NCBI RefSeq assembly: GCF_034653355.1
Contig: NZ_JAYEER010000004.1
Span: forward strand, 2,046,001-2,110,000
Reading direction: 5' to 3'
DNA: 64,000 nt
DNA from: Nitrospirillum sp034653355
GTDB taxonomy: Bacteria; Pseudomonadota; Alphaproteobacteria; Azospirillales; Azospirillaceae
The translations under genes were made by a program, and so were the position numbers. Below, piece after piece: positions 9,153 through 17,010 of this stretch; the stretch's first letter is position 1, and every line of letters starts with the position of its first letter. The notes under the pieces are model-generated. The model was not told where the DNA came from and searched no databases. It worked only from the letters and a program-made list of their open reading frames with translations.

Positions 9153-9826
9153 GACCCGGTCCGATCCCGCCGCTGCTCGCGCGACGCCGCCACCCTCAGG
9201 CCAAGGGCGCGCGGCGGCGGGCGGCGGTGGGCCTCCTTCCAGCCCACCCAGCACTGGCGGATCAGCCAGCCGGCCAGCACGGCCAGCCCCAGCACGGCGG
9301 CCACCACGATGCCCCAGACCCACAGGTCGGCGCCGTGCACGATGGTCCGCAGGCCCCTGAACACCCCGGGCTGACGCCAGAATATGGCGGCGGTGGCCAG
9401 GACGATAAACAGCGGCCCCAGGAGGGGTAGCAGCGGCGCCAGGAGCAGGCTGGGCGCCTGACCGTATACGATGCGCAGAGGGTGGCGCACGGTCGTCCAC
9501 TCGCACGACAGCGGCAGCAGCACGGACAAGGCCAGAACCGCCAGGATGGTGGTGGGAAGGAAAGCATTCACCGCCAGAGCGGTCTGCCAACCGGCGGGGA
9601 CGATGACCAGACCGACGGCCAGCGCCAGGATGGCCAGCGCCTCCAGCCCCAACAGGGCGAAAGCGCCCCGCACCGTCCACAGGATGCGCCCCTCCTGGCC
9701 CGGGCGGACCCGCAGCACCCGCATGCCGGCGTCCTTGTGGAAGGGCGTGTCGCGCACCACCTCGCCCGTCACATCGCCGCGCAAGGACCAGTAGAAGGCG
9801 CCGTAGTCGTCCCGATAGAGCGGCAT
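9149..9826 (-). CDS. Hypothetical multi-pass membrane protein
   Basis: A 225-residue protein not assigned to a known family. The start at 9826 has AGGGGATGGGA upstream; the longer open frame upstream overlaps tadA and is a shadow. About 45 soluble residues (MPLYRDDYGAFYWSLRGDV) precede four hydrophobic stretches: roughly 48-75, 82-105, 120-145 and 165-190. A basic, cytosol-type tail (KEAHRRPPPRAL) ends the protein. There are no cysteine pairs or catalytic motifs. It could form a small operon with tadA, 32 bp upstream on the same strand. The function is unknown. Confidence 0.65.
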   Translation of the reverse strand: MPLYRDDYGAFYWSLRGDVTGEVVRDTPFHKDAGMRVLRVRPGQEGRILWTVRGAFALLGLEALAILALAVGLVIVPAGWQTALAVNAFLPTTILAVLALSVLLPLSCEWTTVRHPLRIVYGQAPSLLLAPLLPLLGPLFIVLATAAIFWRQPGVFRGLRTIVHGADLWVWGIVVAAVLGLAVLAGWLIRQCWVGWKEAHRRPPPRALGLRVAASREQRRDRTGS

Positions 9827-9858
9827 GCGGTTCCCATCCCCTTGCTGTGGCGGCGGCG

Positions 9859-10395
9859 TCAGCGTCGTTCCTTGAAAAAATCCCGCAGCAAGGCGCCCGC
9901 CCGCCGCTCCTGCAGCCCGCCGTAGGTATCGGGCGCATGATGGCAGGTGGCCTGGCCGAAGAAACGGGGGCCGTGCTCCACGGCCCCGCCCTTGGGGTCG
10001 TAGGCCCCGAAATAGACCCGCCGCAGCCGGGCGAAGCTGATGGCGGCGGCGCACAGGGCGCAGGGTTCCAGCGTCACATAGAGGTCCAGGCCCGGCAGGC
10101 GCGGCTGGCCCACGGCGGCGCAGGCGGCGCGGATGGCCAGCACCTCGGCATGCGCCGTGGGGTCGGCCAACTCCTCCGTCCGGTTGGAGGCGGCGGCCAA
10201 GACGGCACCGGTGACCGGGTCGACGATGACGGCGCCCACCGGCACTTCCCCCCGCGCGGCGGCGGACGCGGCCTCGGCGAAGGCGCGCTCCATGGGGGAC
10301 GGATCGGGCTCGGTCTCAAGCGGGGACGACAGCATGTCCCCAGCGTGGGGCAGCGCCGCGCACGGCGTCAAGCGGGCGGGCGGCGCATCTGTCAT
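9859..10395 (-). CDS. tadA: tRNA-specific adenosine deaminase-like nucleoside deaminase
   Basis: A zinc-dependent deaminase of the TadA/CDA fold that converts A34 to inosine in tRNA-Arg. HAEV (about 81-84) gives the zinc histidine and catalytic glutamate, and LEPCALC (107-113) gives the two zinc cysteines. The tail RRVYFGAYDPKGGAVEHG fits the alphaproteobacterial TadA group. The ATG at 10395 overlaps the hydrolase stop (ATGA), which suggests coupling, but its first 34 residues are unlike the family. ATG 10293 (MERAFAEAA) gives a canonical-length protein and may be the real start. Confidence 0.87.
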   Translation of the reverse strand: MTDAPPARLTPCAALPHAGDMLSSPLETEPDPSPMERAFAEAASAAARGEVPVGAVIVDPVTGAVLAAASNRTEELADPTAHAEVLAIRAACAAVGQPRLPGLDLYVTLEPCALCAAAISFARLRRVYFGAYDPKGGAVEHGPRFFGQATCHHAPDTYGGLQERRAGALLRDFFKERR

Positions 10396-11324
10396 CCGGC
10401 GAGAAAATCGACCAGCACGGCCGCCAATTCGTCGGGCGACTCCTCCGGCACATAATGGCCGCAGTCCAGCACCTGGGCGCGCACGTCGGCGGCATGGCCA
10501 CGCAAGGTATCGGCCAGCAGGGTGCCCACGCCGGCCCGGGCCCCCACGGCCAGAATGGGCAGCGCCAGCCCCATCGCCGCCCGCGCCTTCGCCCGCGCCA
10601 GTTCTGCCGGCCGGAAAACCTCGCGATAATAGGCGAAGGTGGAGCGCAGGGCGCCCGGCAGGGACAGCACCCGCACGTACTCGTCCAGGTCGGCCGGCCC
10701 GATGGCCCAGCGCCGCAGGGTCTTGGCGTTGAACAGGTGGGCGAGGTAGGCGCGCTCCCGCCCCTGAATCAGCAGTTCCGGCAGGTCGTCCAGGCGGTTG
10801 AAGGCGAAGTGCCAGGTGCGGGCGTTGGCCTCGTCCGACGGTATGCCAGGCGGTGGCGGGGGCGTGACGCCGGGCAAGGCCGCGTCCACCGGCGCCAGGC
10901 GGCGCGCGTCGGCCTGCCAGTCGGCGGCATAGGCATGGCCGATCCAGGCGCCGACATCATGGCCCACCACATCGAGGGGACCCGCCTTCAGAAGGCCCAG
11001 GACATCGGCCAAGCCGTGCATGTCGGCCGCCGCCGTGCCCAGGTCATATCCACCCGCCGGCCGATCCGATTCGCCGAAGCCACGGGGATCCACGGCGACG
11101 ACCCGCCGCCCGGCGTCGGCCAGCAGCGGCATGACATGGCGCCAGGCGTACCAGCTTTGCGGCCAGCCGGGGATCAGCAGCACCGGTGGGGCCCCTTGGT
11201 CGCCGCCCTCCACATAGTGCAGGCGCACGCCGTCCACGGTGGCGAGGCCGTGGCGGAAGCGTCGCCAGAAGCGGTCGGTATGGAAGGGGGTCACGAGTTC
11301 GGTCTCCATTTTGGCAACGATCAT
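10392..11324 (-). CDS. Alpha/beta hydrolase, epoxide hydrolase/haloalkane dehalogenase type
   Basis: A 310-residue hydrolase. The oxyanion loop is IPGWPQSWYAWR (about 51-62). The nucleophile elbow is VVGHDVGAWIG, with aspartate in place of serine, as in epoxide hydrolases and haloalkane dehalogenases that form an ester intermediate. VDPRGFGESD is the conserved strand-loop. The catalytic histidine is probably in DCGHYVPEESP near the C-terminus. It is preceded by a TetR gene on the same strand, and a half copy of that regulator's palindrome overlaps the start codon. The start is uncertain: ATG 11309 (METELVTPF) is an alternative. The substrate is unknown. Confidence 0.85.
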   Translation of the reverse strand: MIVAKMETELVTPFHTDRFWRRFRHGLATVDGVRLHYVEGGDQGAPPVLLIPGWPQSWYAWRHVMPLLADAGRRVVAVDPRGFGESDRPAGGYDLGTAAADMHGLADVLGLLKAGPLDVVGHDVGAWIGHAYAADWQADARRLAPVDAALPGVTPPPPPGIPSDEANARTWHFAFNRLDDLPELLIQGRERAYLAHLFNAKTLRRWAIGPADLDEYVRVLSLPGALRSTFAYYREVFRPAELARAKARAAMGLALPILAVGARAGVGTLLADTLRGHAADVRAQVLDCGHYVPEESPDELAAVLVDFLAG

Positions 11325-11328
11325 TTCC
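11319..11328. promoter_or_regulatory. Half-site of the TetR palindrome at the hydrolase start
   Basis: GATCATTTCC at 11319-11328 repeats ten bases of the perfect palindrome found at 11998-12013 and overlaps the hydrolase start codon. I infer that the neighbouring TetR protein binds both sites. Confidence 0.4.
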
Positions 11329-11368
11329 TAATTAATCTCGCGAAGGCCGCCGAGGGTCGGCGACACTG

Positions 11369-11986
11369 TCAGTCGAGCAGTTTCAGGGCGCCGTCGGCCA
11401 GGGCGGCCATCTCCGCCCACTCCCGCCCCGTCTTGCCAACGACGCGCATGCCCTGCAGCACGCACAGCAGCAGCCGGGCGGTGAGGGCGGCGTCCAAGTG
11501 CGGGGCGATGGTGCCGTCGGCCTGGCCCAGAGCCACCAGGGCGGCCAGGCGATCCTCATTGACCGCCAGGGCCCCCACGACGCGGGCCGCGATCTCGGTA
11601 TCGGCGGTGGCGAGATCGACGGCGCCGCCCACCACCAGGCAGCCCCGGCGGCCATCCAGCCCGTGGCTGTCGCTGGCATAGAAGTCCAGCACCGCCTTGA
11701 TCTTGGCCCGCCCGGTGGGTGCGGCCTCCACCAACGCGCGCAACCGGTCGGCCCGTAGCGCCACATAGCGGTCGAAGGCCGCCAGGAACAAGCCGCGCTT
11801 GTCGGTGAAGGCTTTGTACAGGCTGCCGGCGGTCAGGCCCAAGGCCCGGGTCAGGTCACTGATGGCGGCGCCGTGATAGCCGCGCTCACTGAACACCGCG
11901 ATGGCGCGGTCCAACGCCAGGCCGGTGTCGAATTCACGCGGACGGCCGGGGCCGGCGCGGCGGGTGGAAGCAGGGGCGGCGATCAT
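11369..11986 (-). CDS. TetR/AcrR-family transcriptional regulator
   Basis: A 205-residue TetR-type repressor. The helix-turn-helix occupies about residues 18-65 and ends in the family pattern GLTAGSLYKAFTDKRGLFLAAFDRY. The rest is an all-helical ligand and dimer domain, which includes GRRGCLVVGGAVDLA, a pattern seen in the AcrR/YcdC-like branch. It lies 44 bp upstream of the epoxide-hydrolase-type gene on the same strand, so it probably controls itself and that enzyme. A perfect 16-bp palindrome starts 12 bp upstream of the ATG and is the likely operator. The inducer is unknown. Confidence 0.88.
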   Translation of the reverse strand: MIAAPASTRRAGPGRPREFDTGLALDRAIAVFSERGYHGAAISDLTRALGLTAGSLYKAFTDKRGLFLAAFDRYVALRADRLRALVEAAPTGRAKIKAVLDFYASDSHGLDGRRGCLVVGGAVDLATADTEIAARVVGALAVNEDRLAALVALGQADGTIAPHLDAALTARLLLCVLQGMRVVGKTGREWAEMAALADGALKLLD

Positions 11987-11997
11987 GGCTCCTTATA

Positions 11998-12013
11998 GGA
12001 AATGATCATTTCC
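11998..12013. promoter_or_regulatory. Perfect 16-bp palindrome upstream of tetR (operator candidate)
   Basis: GGAAATGATCATTTCC is fully self-complementary. It lies 12 bp upstream of the TetR start codon and about 100 bp from the divergent pseudouridine synthase gene. Ten of its bases recur at 11319-11328 before the hydrolase. Confidence 0.65.
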
Positions 12014-12113
12014 GAATCAAGCGCCAGCTATGCCCGGCGCGGGGCCCCCATAGGCTTGGGCCGCCGCCGTCTGCCGCTTGGCAAGGCGGTTGGGCGCGCA
12101 TACAGTCCGCCCC

Positions 12114-13217
12114 ATGTCCGATACCAAATCCTCCGAAAAGTCCGGCGCCCCCAAAGACGGTGAGCGCATCGCCAAGCGGCTGGCGCGCGCCGGCCTGTGT
12201 TCCCGCCGCGATGCCGAGCGCTGGATCGCTGACGGCCGCGTGGCCGTGAACGGCCAGGTGCTGACCTCGCCCGGCGTGAACGTGCGGCCCGGCGATCGCA
12301 TCGTCGTCGACGGCCAGGTGCTGCCCGAGCAGGAGCCGACGCGCGTCTGGCGCTATCACAAGCCCGCCGGCCTGGTGACCACAGCCCGTGACGAGCTGGC
12401 CCGCGCCACGGTGTTCGACCGCCTGCCCGACGGCATGCCGCGCGTCATCAGCGTCGGCCGGCTGGATTTGAACACCGAAGGCCTGCTGCTGCTGACCAAT
12501 GACGGGGAACTGGCCCGGCACCTGGAGCTGCCGTCCACCGCCTGGCCTCGCCGCTACCGCGTGCGCGTCCACGGCGCCCCGGACACCGCCAAGCTGGCCA
12601 AGCTGGCGGAGGGTATCTTCGTCGACGGCATCGAATATGGCCCCATCGAGGCCGTGCTGGACCGGGAGCAGGGCAGCAACGCCTGGCTGACCATGACCCT
12701 GCGCGAAGGCAAGAACCGCGAGATCCGCAAGGTGCTGGAGCATCTGGGCCTGACGGTGAACCGCCTCATCCGCGTCGCCTACGGCCCGTTCCAGCTGGGC
12801 AAGCTGGAAAAGGGTGAGGTGGAGGAAGTGCCGCGCCGCGTGCTGCGCGACCAGCTGCCCCAGTTCTTTCCCAAGGAAAGCGCCCAGGATCGTAAGGAGG
12901 CCCGCGGCAAGGCCGCCGCCGAAGTGCCCGCCCTGCGCTTCGACAAGGCCCCCAAGGCCAAGGTGGCGCCCGCTGCGAAGTCCACGCCCACCAAGGCCGC
13001 ACCGATCCGCGCCCGGCGGGAGGATGCGGCTGAAGCCCCCCGCTCCACCCGCGCGCCGGCCCGTCCCACGGCCCGCTCCGCTGAACGCCCCTCGGCCCGG
13101 GCACGACGCCGCCGTGCACGCCAAACGTCCGCCCGCCACCGGCGACAGCGCCACCGACAAGGCGCGCGCGCTGGCCCTCGCCCTGGACCGGGCGCTGGAC
13201 GGCACGCCCGACGATGA
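12114..13217 (+). CDS. 16S/23S rRNA pseudouridine synthase (RluB/RsuA family), tail frameshifted
   Basis: The start ATG 12114 gives MSDTKSSEKS and then an S4 RNA-binding domain (about 18-65, RIAKRLARAGLCSRRDAERWI). The catalytic domain has VGRLDLNTEGLLLLTNDG (about 114-131) with the active-site aspartate and LREGKNREIRKVLEHLG (about 203-219). The enzyme isomerises a specific uridine in rRNA. After about residue 270 the protein becomes a disordered Lys/Ala/Pro/Arg tail. As read, it ends in an arginine-heavy stretch at 13217. The normal Lys/Ala/Pro composition continues in another frame to 13485, where it meets the rsmD start. One extra base near 13036-13100 would explain this; repaired, the protein has about 456 residues. 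Confidence 0.88.
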   Translation: MSDTKSSEKSGAPKDGERIAKRLARAGLCSRRDAERWIADGRVAVNGQVLTSPGVNVRPGDRIVVDGQVLPEQEPTRVWRYHKPAGLVTTARDELARATVFDRLPDGMPRVISVGRLDLNTEGLLLLTNDGELARHLELPSTAWPRRYRVRVHGAPDTAKLAKLAEGIFVDGIEYGPIEAVLDREQGSNAWLTMTLREGKNREIRKVLEHLGLTVNRLIRVAYGPFQLGKLEKGEVEEVPRRVLRDQLPQFFPKESAQDRKEARGKAAAEVPALRFDKAPKAKVAPAAKSTPTKAAPIRARREDAAEAPRSTRAPARPTARSAERPSARARRRRARQTSARHRRQRHRQGARAGPRPGPGAGRHARR

Positions 13218-13485
13218 CGGGGACGACGCCCCCGCCCGCCGCCCGCGCAAGGCGGCGGTGACGCGCAGCGCCCCCAGCCTGGGCGAGCGCGTCGACAGCC
13301 GGGCCCCCAAGCGGGATGGCGCCAAGCGCGGCGAGCCCACGCGGGGTACGGCCAAGGCGGCCGCCCCGCGCGCCGGCAAGCCAACGCCCAAAGCGGCTTC
13401 CGCCAAATCCACCAGCCCCAAATCCGCCGCCTCCAAGCCCGCGCGCCCGGCGGGAAGGCCGGCGCCCAAGGGCAGGAAGCCGTGA
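13036..13485 (+). other. Displaced C-terminal tail of the pseudouridine synthase (other frame)
   Basis: The frame ending at TGA 13483-13485 reads HDAAVHAKRPPATGDSATDK and then acidic and Lys/Ala/Pro-rich low-complexity sequence. This matches the style of the synthase tail and of tails in alphaproteobacterial homologues. The stop overlaps the rsmD ATG as TGATG. A six-C run at 13036-13041 is one place where a single extra base would create the shift. Confidence 0.6.
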
Positions 13486-14048
13486 TGCGCGTCGTCGGCG
13501 GGCGGCATCGCGGGCGGGCCTTGGCGGCGCCCAGCGGCAAGGACGTGCGTCCCACCAGCGACCGCACGCGCCAGGCCCTGTTCAACATCCTGGAGCATGG
13601 CGATTTCTTCGCCGACGAAGGCCCCACGGTCGAGGGCCGGGTGGTGCTGGACGCGTTCTGCGGCACCGGCGCGCTGGGCTTGGAGGCGCTGTCGCGCGGG
13701 GCGGAGGCCGCCCTGTTCCTGGACGCCAGCCGCGCCTCGCTGGATCTGGCGCGCGCCAACGCCGCCACGCTGAAGGAAGCCGGCCGCTGCCAGTTCATCC
13801 AGGGCGACGCGACCAGAGCCCCCATCGCCAGGCAGGCCGCCGACCTGGTCTTCCTGGACCCGCCCTATGGCCAGGGCCTGGCGCCGCGCGCCCTGGAGAG
13901 CCTGTCCGTTGGCGGCTGGCTGGCGTTTGAAGCCTTGTGCGTGGTGGAGGTCGGCGGCGACGACCCCTTCGAGGCGCCGCCGGGCTTCGAGGAATTGGAT
14001 GAGCGCCGTTACGGCGACACCCGGGTGCTGTTCCTCAAGCGGGGGTGA
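13485..14048 (+). CDS. rsmD: 16S rRNA (guanine(966)-N2)-methyltransferase
   Basis: A 187-residue RsmD, normal length. It methylates G966 of 16S rRNA using SAM during 30S assembly. The start MRVVGGRHRGRAL (ATG 13485) is typical of the family, and the ATG overlaps the stop of the preceding frame. VRPTSDRTRQALFNIL (about 22-37), DAFCGTGALGLEALSRGA (SAM site, about 57-74) and the catalytic DPPYG (about 125-129) are present. Pairing with a pseudouridine synthase gene is common and makes an rRNA modification unit. Confidence 0.96.
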   Translation: MRVVGGRHRGRALAAPSGKDVRPTSDRTRQALFNILEHGDFFADEGPTVEGRVVLDAFCGTGALGLEALSRGAEAALFLDASRASLDLARANAATLKEAGRCQFIQGDATRAPIARQAADLVFLDPPYGQGLAPRALESLSVGGWLAFEALCVVEVGGDDPFEAPPGFEELDERRYGDTRVLFLKRG

Positions 14049-14673
14049 GGTCGGCCGGGCCTCGCGGCGCCGTCACCCGCTCCACCAGCCCTTCAAGGTT
14101 GCGGTCGCGGATGCCCAGCTCATGCAGGTGCTGGACGGTGTTGACCAGATAATCGACGTTGCGCCCGCTTTCCCCTACGCCCTGGCGGATCAGGCCGGCC
14201 AATTCCTCCGGCGGCAGGCGGCCGCAATATTGCTCATGCCCGCGCAGCACGGTGAAGGCCACGGTGGGCACCCGGGCCCCGTCGTCCAGCGTGGCGGTCA
14301 GCAGCCGTGGCTCATAGACGGCGTTCTGCATTTCCCGCGCCCACAGGTAATCCAGCACGCCCGGCGCCTCGGTGGCATCCACGCGGTACGCGATGCCCCG
14401 GCAAGCCCCGCCCCGGTCCAGTCCCAGGACGGCGCCCGGACAGGCGCGGGTGCCGCGATGACGGAAGGAATAGACGCTGAACCCCCGGTGCCAGCCCCGC
14501 ACCGTGGCCAAGCGCCGTTCCAGATAAGGAAAGCCCGGGTTCCACATGAGGGAGCCGTAGCCGAAGATCCAGACGTCCATGCCGACGGCGACGCCGATGG
14601 CGCGATAGGCGGCGGCGATTTCAGAGGCGGTTGGTGACAAGGGCGGCATGCCAGGCAGGGAATGGAGGGTCAT
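14035..14673 (-). CDS. Glutathione-specific gamma-glutamylcyclotransferase (ChaC-like)
   Basis: A ChaC-family protein that cleaves glutathione to 5-oxoproline and Cys-Gly. The diagnostic YGSL motif sits in WIFGYGSLMWNPGFPY, followed by ERRLATVRGWHRGFSVYS and the GTRACPGAVLGLDRGGACRG loop. YLWAREM with the following E-x-R pattern (AVYEPRLL) supplies the conserved acidic region. The start is uncertain: ATG 14673 (MTLHSLPG), 14650 and 14580 (MDVWIFGYG) are all possible. The gene converges on rsmD and overlaps its end by 14 bp. Confidence 0.85.
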   Translation of the reverse strand: MTLHSLPGMPPLSPTASEIAAAYRAIGVAVGMDVWIFGYGSLMWNPGFPYLERRLATVRGWHRGFSVYSFRHRGTRACPGAVLGLDRGGACRGIAYRVDATEAPGVLDYLWAREMQNAVYEPRLLTATLDDGARVPTVAFTVLRGHEQYCGRLPPEELAGLIRQGVGESGRNVDYLVNTVQHLHELGIRDRNLEGLVERVTAPRGPADLTPA

Positions 14674-14856
14674 GCCCCTGACCCTGGCCGGCTTCCCCCC
14701 GCCGTCAACCGCCGGTAAGACGAATAGCTGGCATTCCAAGCGGCTGATCCCGATCTAAGACTGAAGACCGGCGCGACGGCGCCGCCCTTGCCAAGCCCAT
14801 TTGGGCGTGGCCTGATCGCCCCGGCGCACCACCCGCGCCGATCATCGGGATTTTCC

Positions 14857-15954
14857 ATGCGTGTCCGCCCCCTGACCCTCGTCCTGTTCCTGGTGCTGGT
14901 CCTGGTCACCGGCTATGCCGTGTGGTGGCACCGCATGGCGACCCGCCTGCTGGGGTTGCTGGAACACAATACCGAGCTGGCGCGCGCGGCGGGCGCCACC
15001 ATCACCTACCAACCACCAGGCCTGGGCGGCTTTCCCCTGGGCATTTCCATCACAGCCACCGACGTGAAGGTGGAAAAGCCGGAGGGGCTGAGCTGGTCGG
15101 CCGAGACGGTCAAGGCCTCCGCCCCTGTCTGGCGCCTGGACCAAGTGGTGCTGACCCTGGCCAAGGGCGGCCACGCCACCCTGCCACGCGAGGGTGCCCG
15201 CCCGGCCCTGGACGCCACCGCCACTATCGCCGGTGGCCGTGTCACCCTGGATCTGGCAACCGGCGCGCCGCGTTCGGTGCAGGTGAACCTGAACCACGCG
15301 ACCCTGGCCGCCGCCGCTTTGCCCGCGCCAGGGGGCGCACCAGAGGGCGCCCCCGCGGATGGGGCGGCGTCCCCGACCAGCCTGGTGCCGGCCGGCAGCT
15401 ACCCCATCGAGGATTTGTCCGTCACGGTGGAGCGGCCCCTGACACCCCCCACGGACCACACCGGCACGGGCCTGGCCTTGCACGTGGACATCACCAACAT
15501 GACGGTGCCGCCCGTGCGCAGCCTGGGCACGACGGTGCAGCGCCTGATCCTGGCGGCGCGAGTCCAGGGTCCCGTCCCGGCCGCGCCCACGGTGGAGGCG
15601 GTGACCCCCTGGTCGAAGGGCGGTGGCACGGTGGAGGTGGACAGCCTGAAGCTGGACTGGGGCGACCTGCATATGGCGGCCAACGCCACCCTGGCGCTGG
15701 ATGGCAACTTGCAGCCCCAAGGATCGGGCACGGCGGAGCTGTCGGGCCTGGACAACCTGGTGGATGCCCTACACGACGGCGGCAGCCTGCACGGCAACGC
15801 CGCCACCTGGGCGCACTTGGGCGTGGCCCTGCTGGCCAAGCCCAAGGCCAACGGCGGCGCCCCCACCCTGAAGCTGCCCGTCACGATGCAGGACCACAAG
15901 CTGCAGGTGGGCCCGCTGACCGTGGCCCATTACCCCGACATCGCCTGGCGCTGA
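14857..15954 (+). CDS. DUF2125 domain-containing envelope protein
   Basis: A 365-residue protein. The start at 14857 gives MRVRPLTLVLFLVLVLVTGYAVWW, a single N-terminal membrane anchor or uncleaved signal. The rest should lie in the periplasm. It is rich in beta-strand patterns (GISITATDVKVEKPEGLSW, LDWGDLHMAANATLALD) that match DUF2125, a family frequent in alphaproteobacteria and loosely reminiscent of AsmA-like lipid-transport proteins. No catalytic residues are evident and the function is unknown. It converges on tyrA with a copy of the dispersed structured element between them. Confidence 0.78.
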   Translation: MRVRPLTLVLFLVLVLVTGYAVWWHRMATRLLGLLEHNTELARAAGATITYQPPGLGGFPLGISITATDVKVEKPEGLSWSAETVKASAPVWRLDQVVLTLAKGGHATLPREGARPALDATATIAGGRVTLDLATGAPRSVQVNLNHATLAAAALPAPGGAPEGAPADGAASPTSLVPAGSYPIEDLSVTVERPLTPPTDHTGTGLALHVDITNMTVPPVRSLGTTVQRLILAARVQGPVPAAPTVEAVTPWSKGGGTVEVDSLKLDWGDLHMAANATLALDGNLQPQGSGTAELSGLDNLVDALHDGGSLHGNAATWAHLGVALLAKPKANGGAPTLKLPVTMQDHKLQVGPLTVAHYPDIAWR

Positions 15955-16002
15955 GATGGCCGGATCACCGCCAGCCCTACCATTTTCAACGGAGCGAAGC
16001 GA

Positions 16003-16101
16003 TTAGGACGCGACCGCGTCCGCCGGAGATTTCCGGGAAGCGGAGCGGACTGGAAATCGAGGAAGGCAAGCGGGCGGATGCCCGCGCCCGCCACCTGAGG
16101 G
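16003..16101 (+). repeat. Structured intergenic repeat, copy A
   Basis: About 99 bp between two converging genes. Hairpin 1 is GGACGC-GACC-GCGTCC (16006-16021). Hairpin 2 is GCGGGC-GGAT-GCCCGC (16070-16085). Between them ATTTCC and GGAAAT can also pair. The end is CACCTGAGGG. The same order, loops and end recur at 26743-26849 and 41157-41256. Confidence 0.75.
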
Positions 16102-16110
16102 AACACAAAA

Positions 16111-17010
16111 CTAAGCCTGCTTGGCATCGATGATGGAGCGGCGGATGGCGCGGGTGCGGGTGAACAGGTCGAACAGCTTGTCGCCCTCGCCCCAACGGAT
16201 GGCGCGCTGCAGGGCCGTCAGATCCTCGGTGAAGCGCTGGATCATCTCCAGCACCGCCTCGCGGTTGTTCAGGAAGATATCGCGCCACATGACGGGGTCC
16301 GACGCCGCGATGCGGGTGAAGTCGCGGAAGCCGGTGGCGGAGAAGCGGATGACTTCCGACTTCGTCGTCTCCTCCAAGTCCGTGGCCGTCCCGACGATGG
16401 TGTAGGCGATCAGATGGGGCAGATGGCTGGTGATGGCCAGCACCTGGTCGTGGTGGCTGGCGTCCATGACCTCGATCTGCGAGCCGCAGGCGGCCCACAG
16501 CCGCCCCAAGCGGTCGACGGCCTCCGCGTCCGTGCCCGGCGGCGGCGTCAGGATCAGCCAGCGGCCGCGGAACAGCTCCTTGAATCCGGCGTCGGGGCCG
16601 GAGTGCTCCGTGCCCGCCAGGGGATGGCCGGGCACGAAGTGCACGCCGTCCGGCACATGGGGGGACACGTCGCGCACCACCGCCTGCTTGACGGAACCCA
16701 CATCGCTGAGCGTGCTGCCCGGAGCCAGGTGCGGGCCGATCAGGGCCGCCACGTCGGCATAGGCGCCCACGGGCGTGCACAGGATGACAAGATCGGCGCC
16801 GGCCACCGCCAGGGTGGCGTCGCTTTCCACCCGGTCGGCGATGCCCAACTCCGCCACCCGGGCGCAGACGGTGTCCGACCGGTCGCAGGCGACCACCTCC
16901 CCCGCCAGGCCGCGGTCATCCATCAGGCAGCGCAGCAGGGAGGAGCCGATGAGGCCCAGGCCGATGACACAGACGCGGCTGTAGAGCGGGGTGTTCTCAG
17001 GGGTGCTCAT
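16111..17010 (-). CDS. tyrA: Prephenate/arogenate dehydrogenase family protein
   Basis: A 299-residue TyrA without a fused chorismate mutase. It oxidatively decarboxylates prephenate (or arogenate) with NAD(P) in tyrosine synthesis. The N-terminal Rossmann fold has VCVIGLGLIGSSLLR. GSVKQAVV (about 107-114) and FVPGHPLAGTEHSGP (about 126-140) are the family's substrate histidine segments. SHHDQVLAITSHLPHLIA follows in the dimerisation domain. ATG 17010 overlaps the hisC stop (ATGA), so it is translated in tandem with hisC; chorismate mutase lies upstream on the same strand. Confidence 0.93.
   Translation of the reverse strand: MSTPENTPLYSRVCVIGLGLIGSSLLRCLMDDRGLAGEVVACDRSDTVCARVAELGIADRVESDATLAVAGADLVILCTPVGAYADVAALIGPHLAPGSTLSDVGSVKQAVVRDVSPHVPDGVHFVPGHPLAGTEHSGPDAGFKELFRGRWLILTPPPGTDAEAVDRLGRLWAACGSQIEVMDASHHDQVLAITSHLPHLIAYTIVGTATDLEETTKSEVIRFSATGFRDFTRIAASDPVMWRDIFLNNREAVLEMIQRFTEDLTALQRAIRWGEGDKLFDLFTRTRAIRRSIIDAKQA

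Noticed and set aside
10392..10395. TadA as a fusion with the hydrolase
   Set aside because: The two frames overlap by ATGA with separate start and stop; they are distinct proteins.
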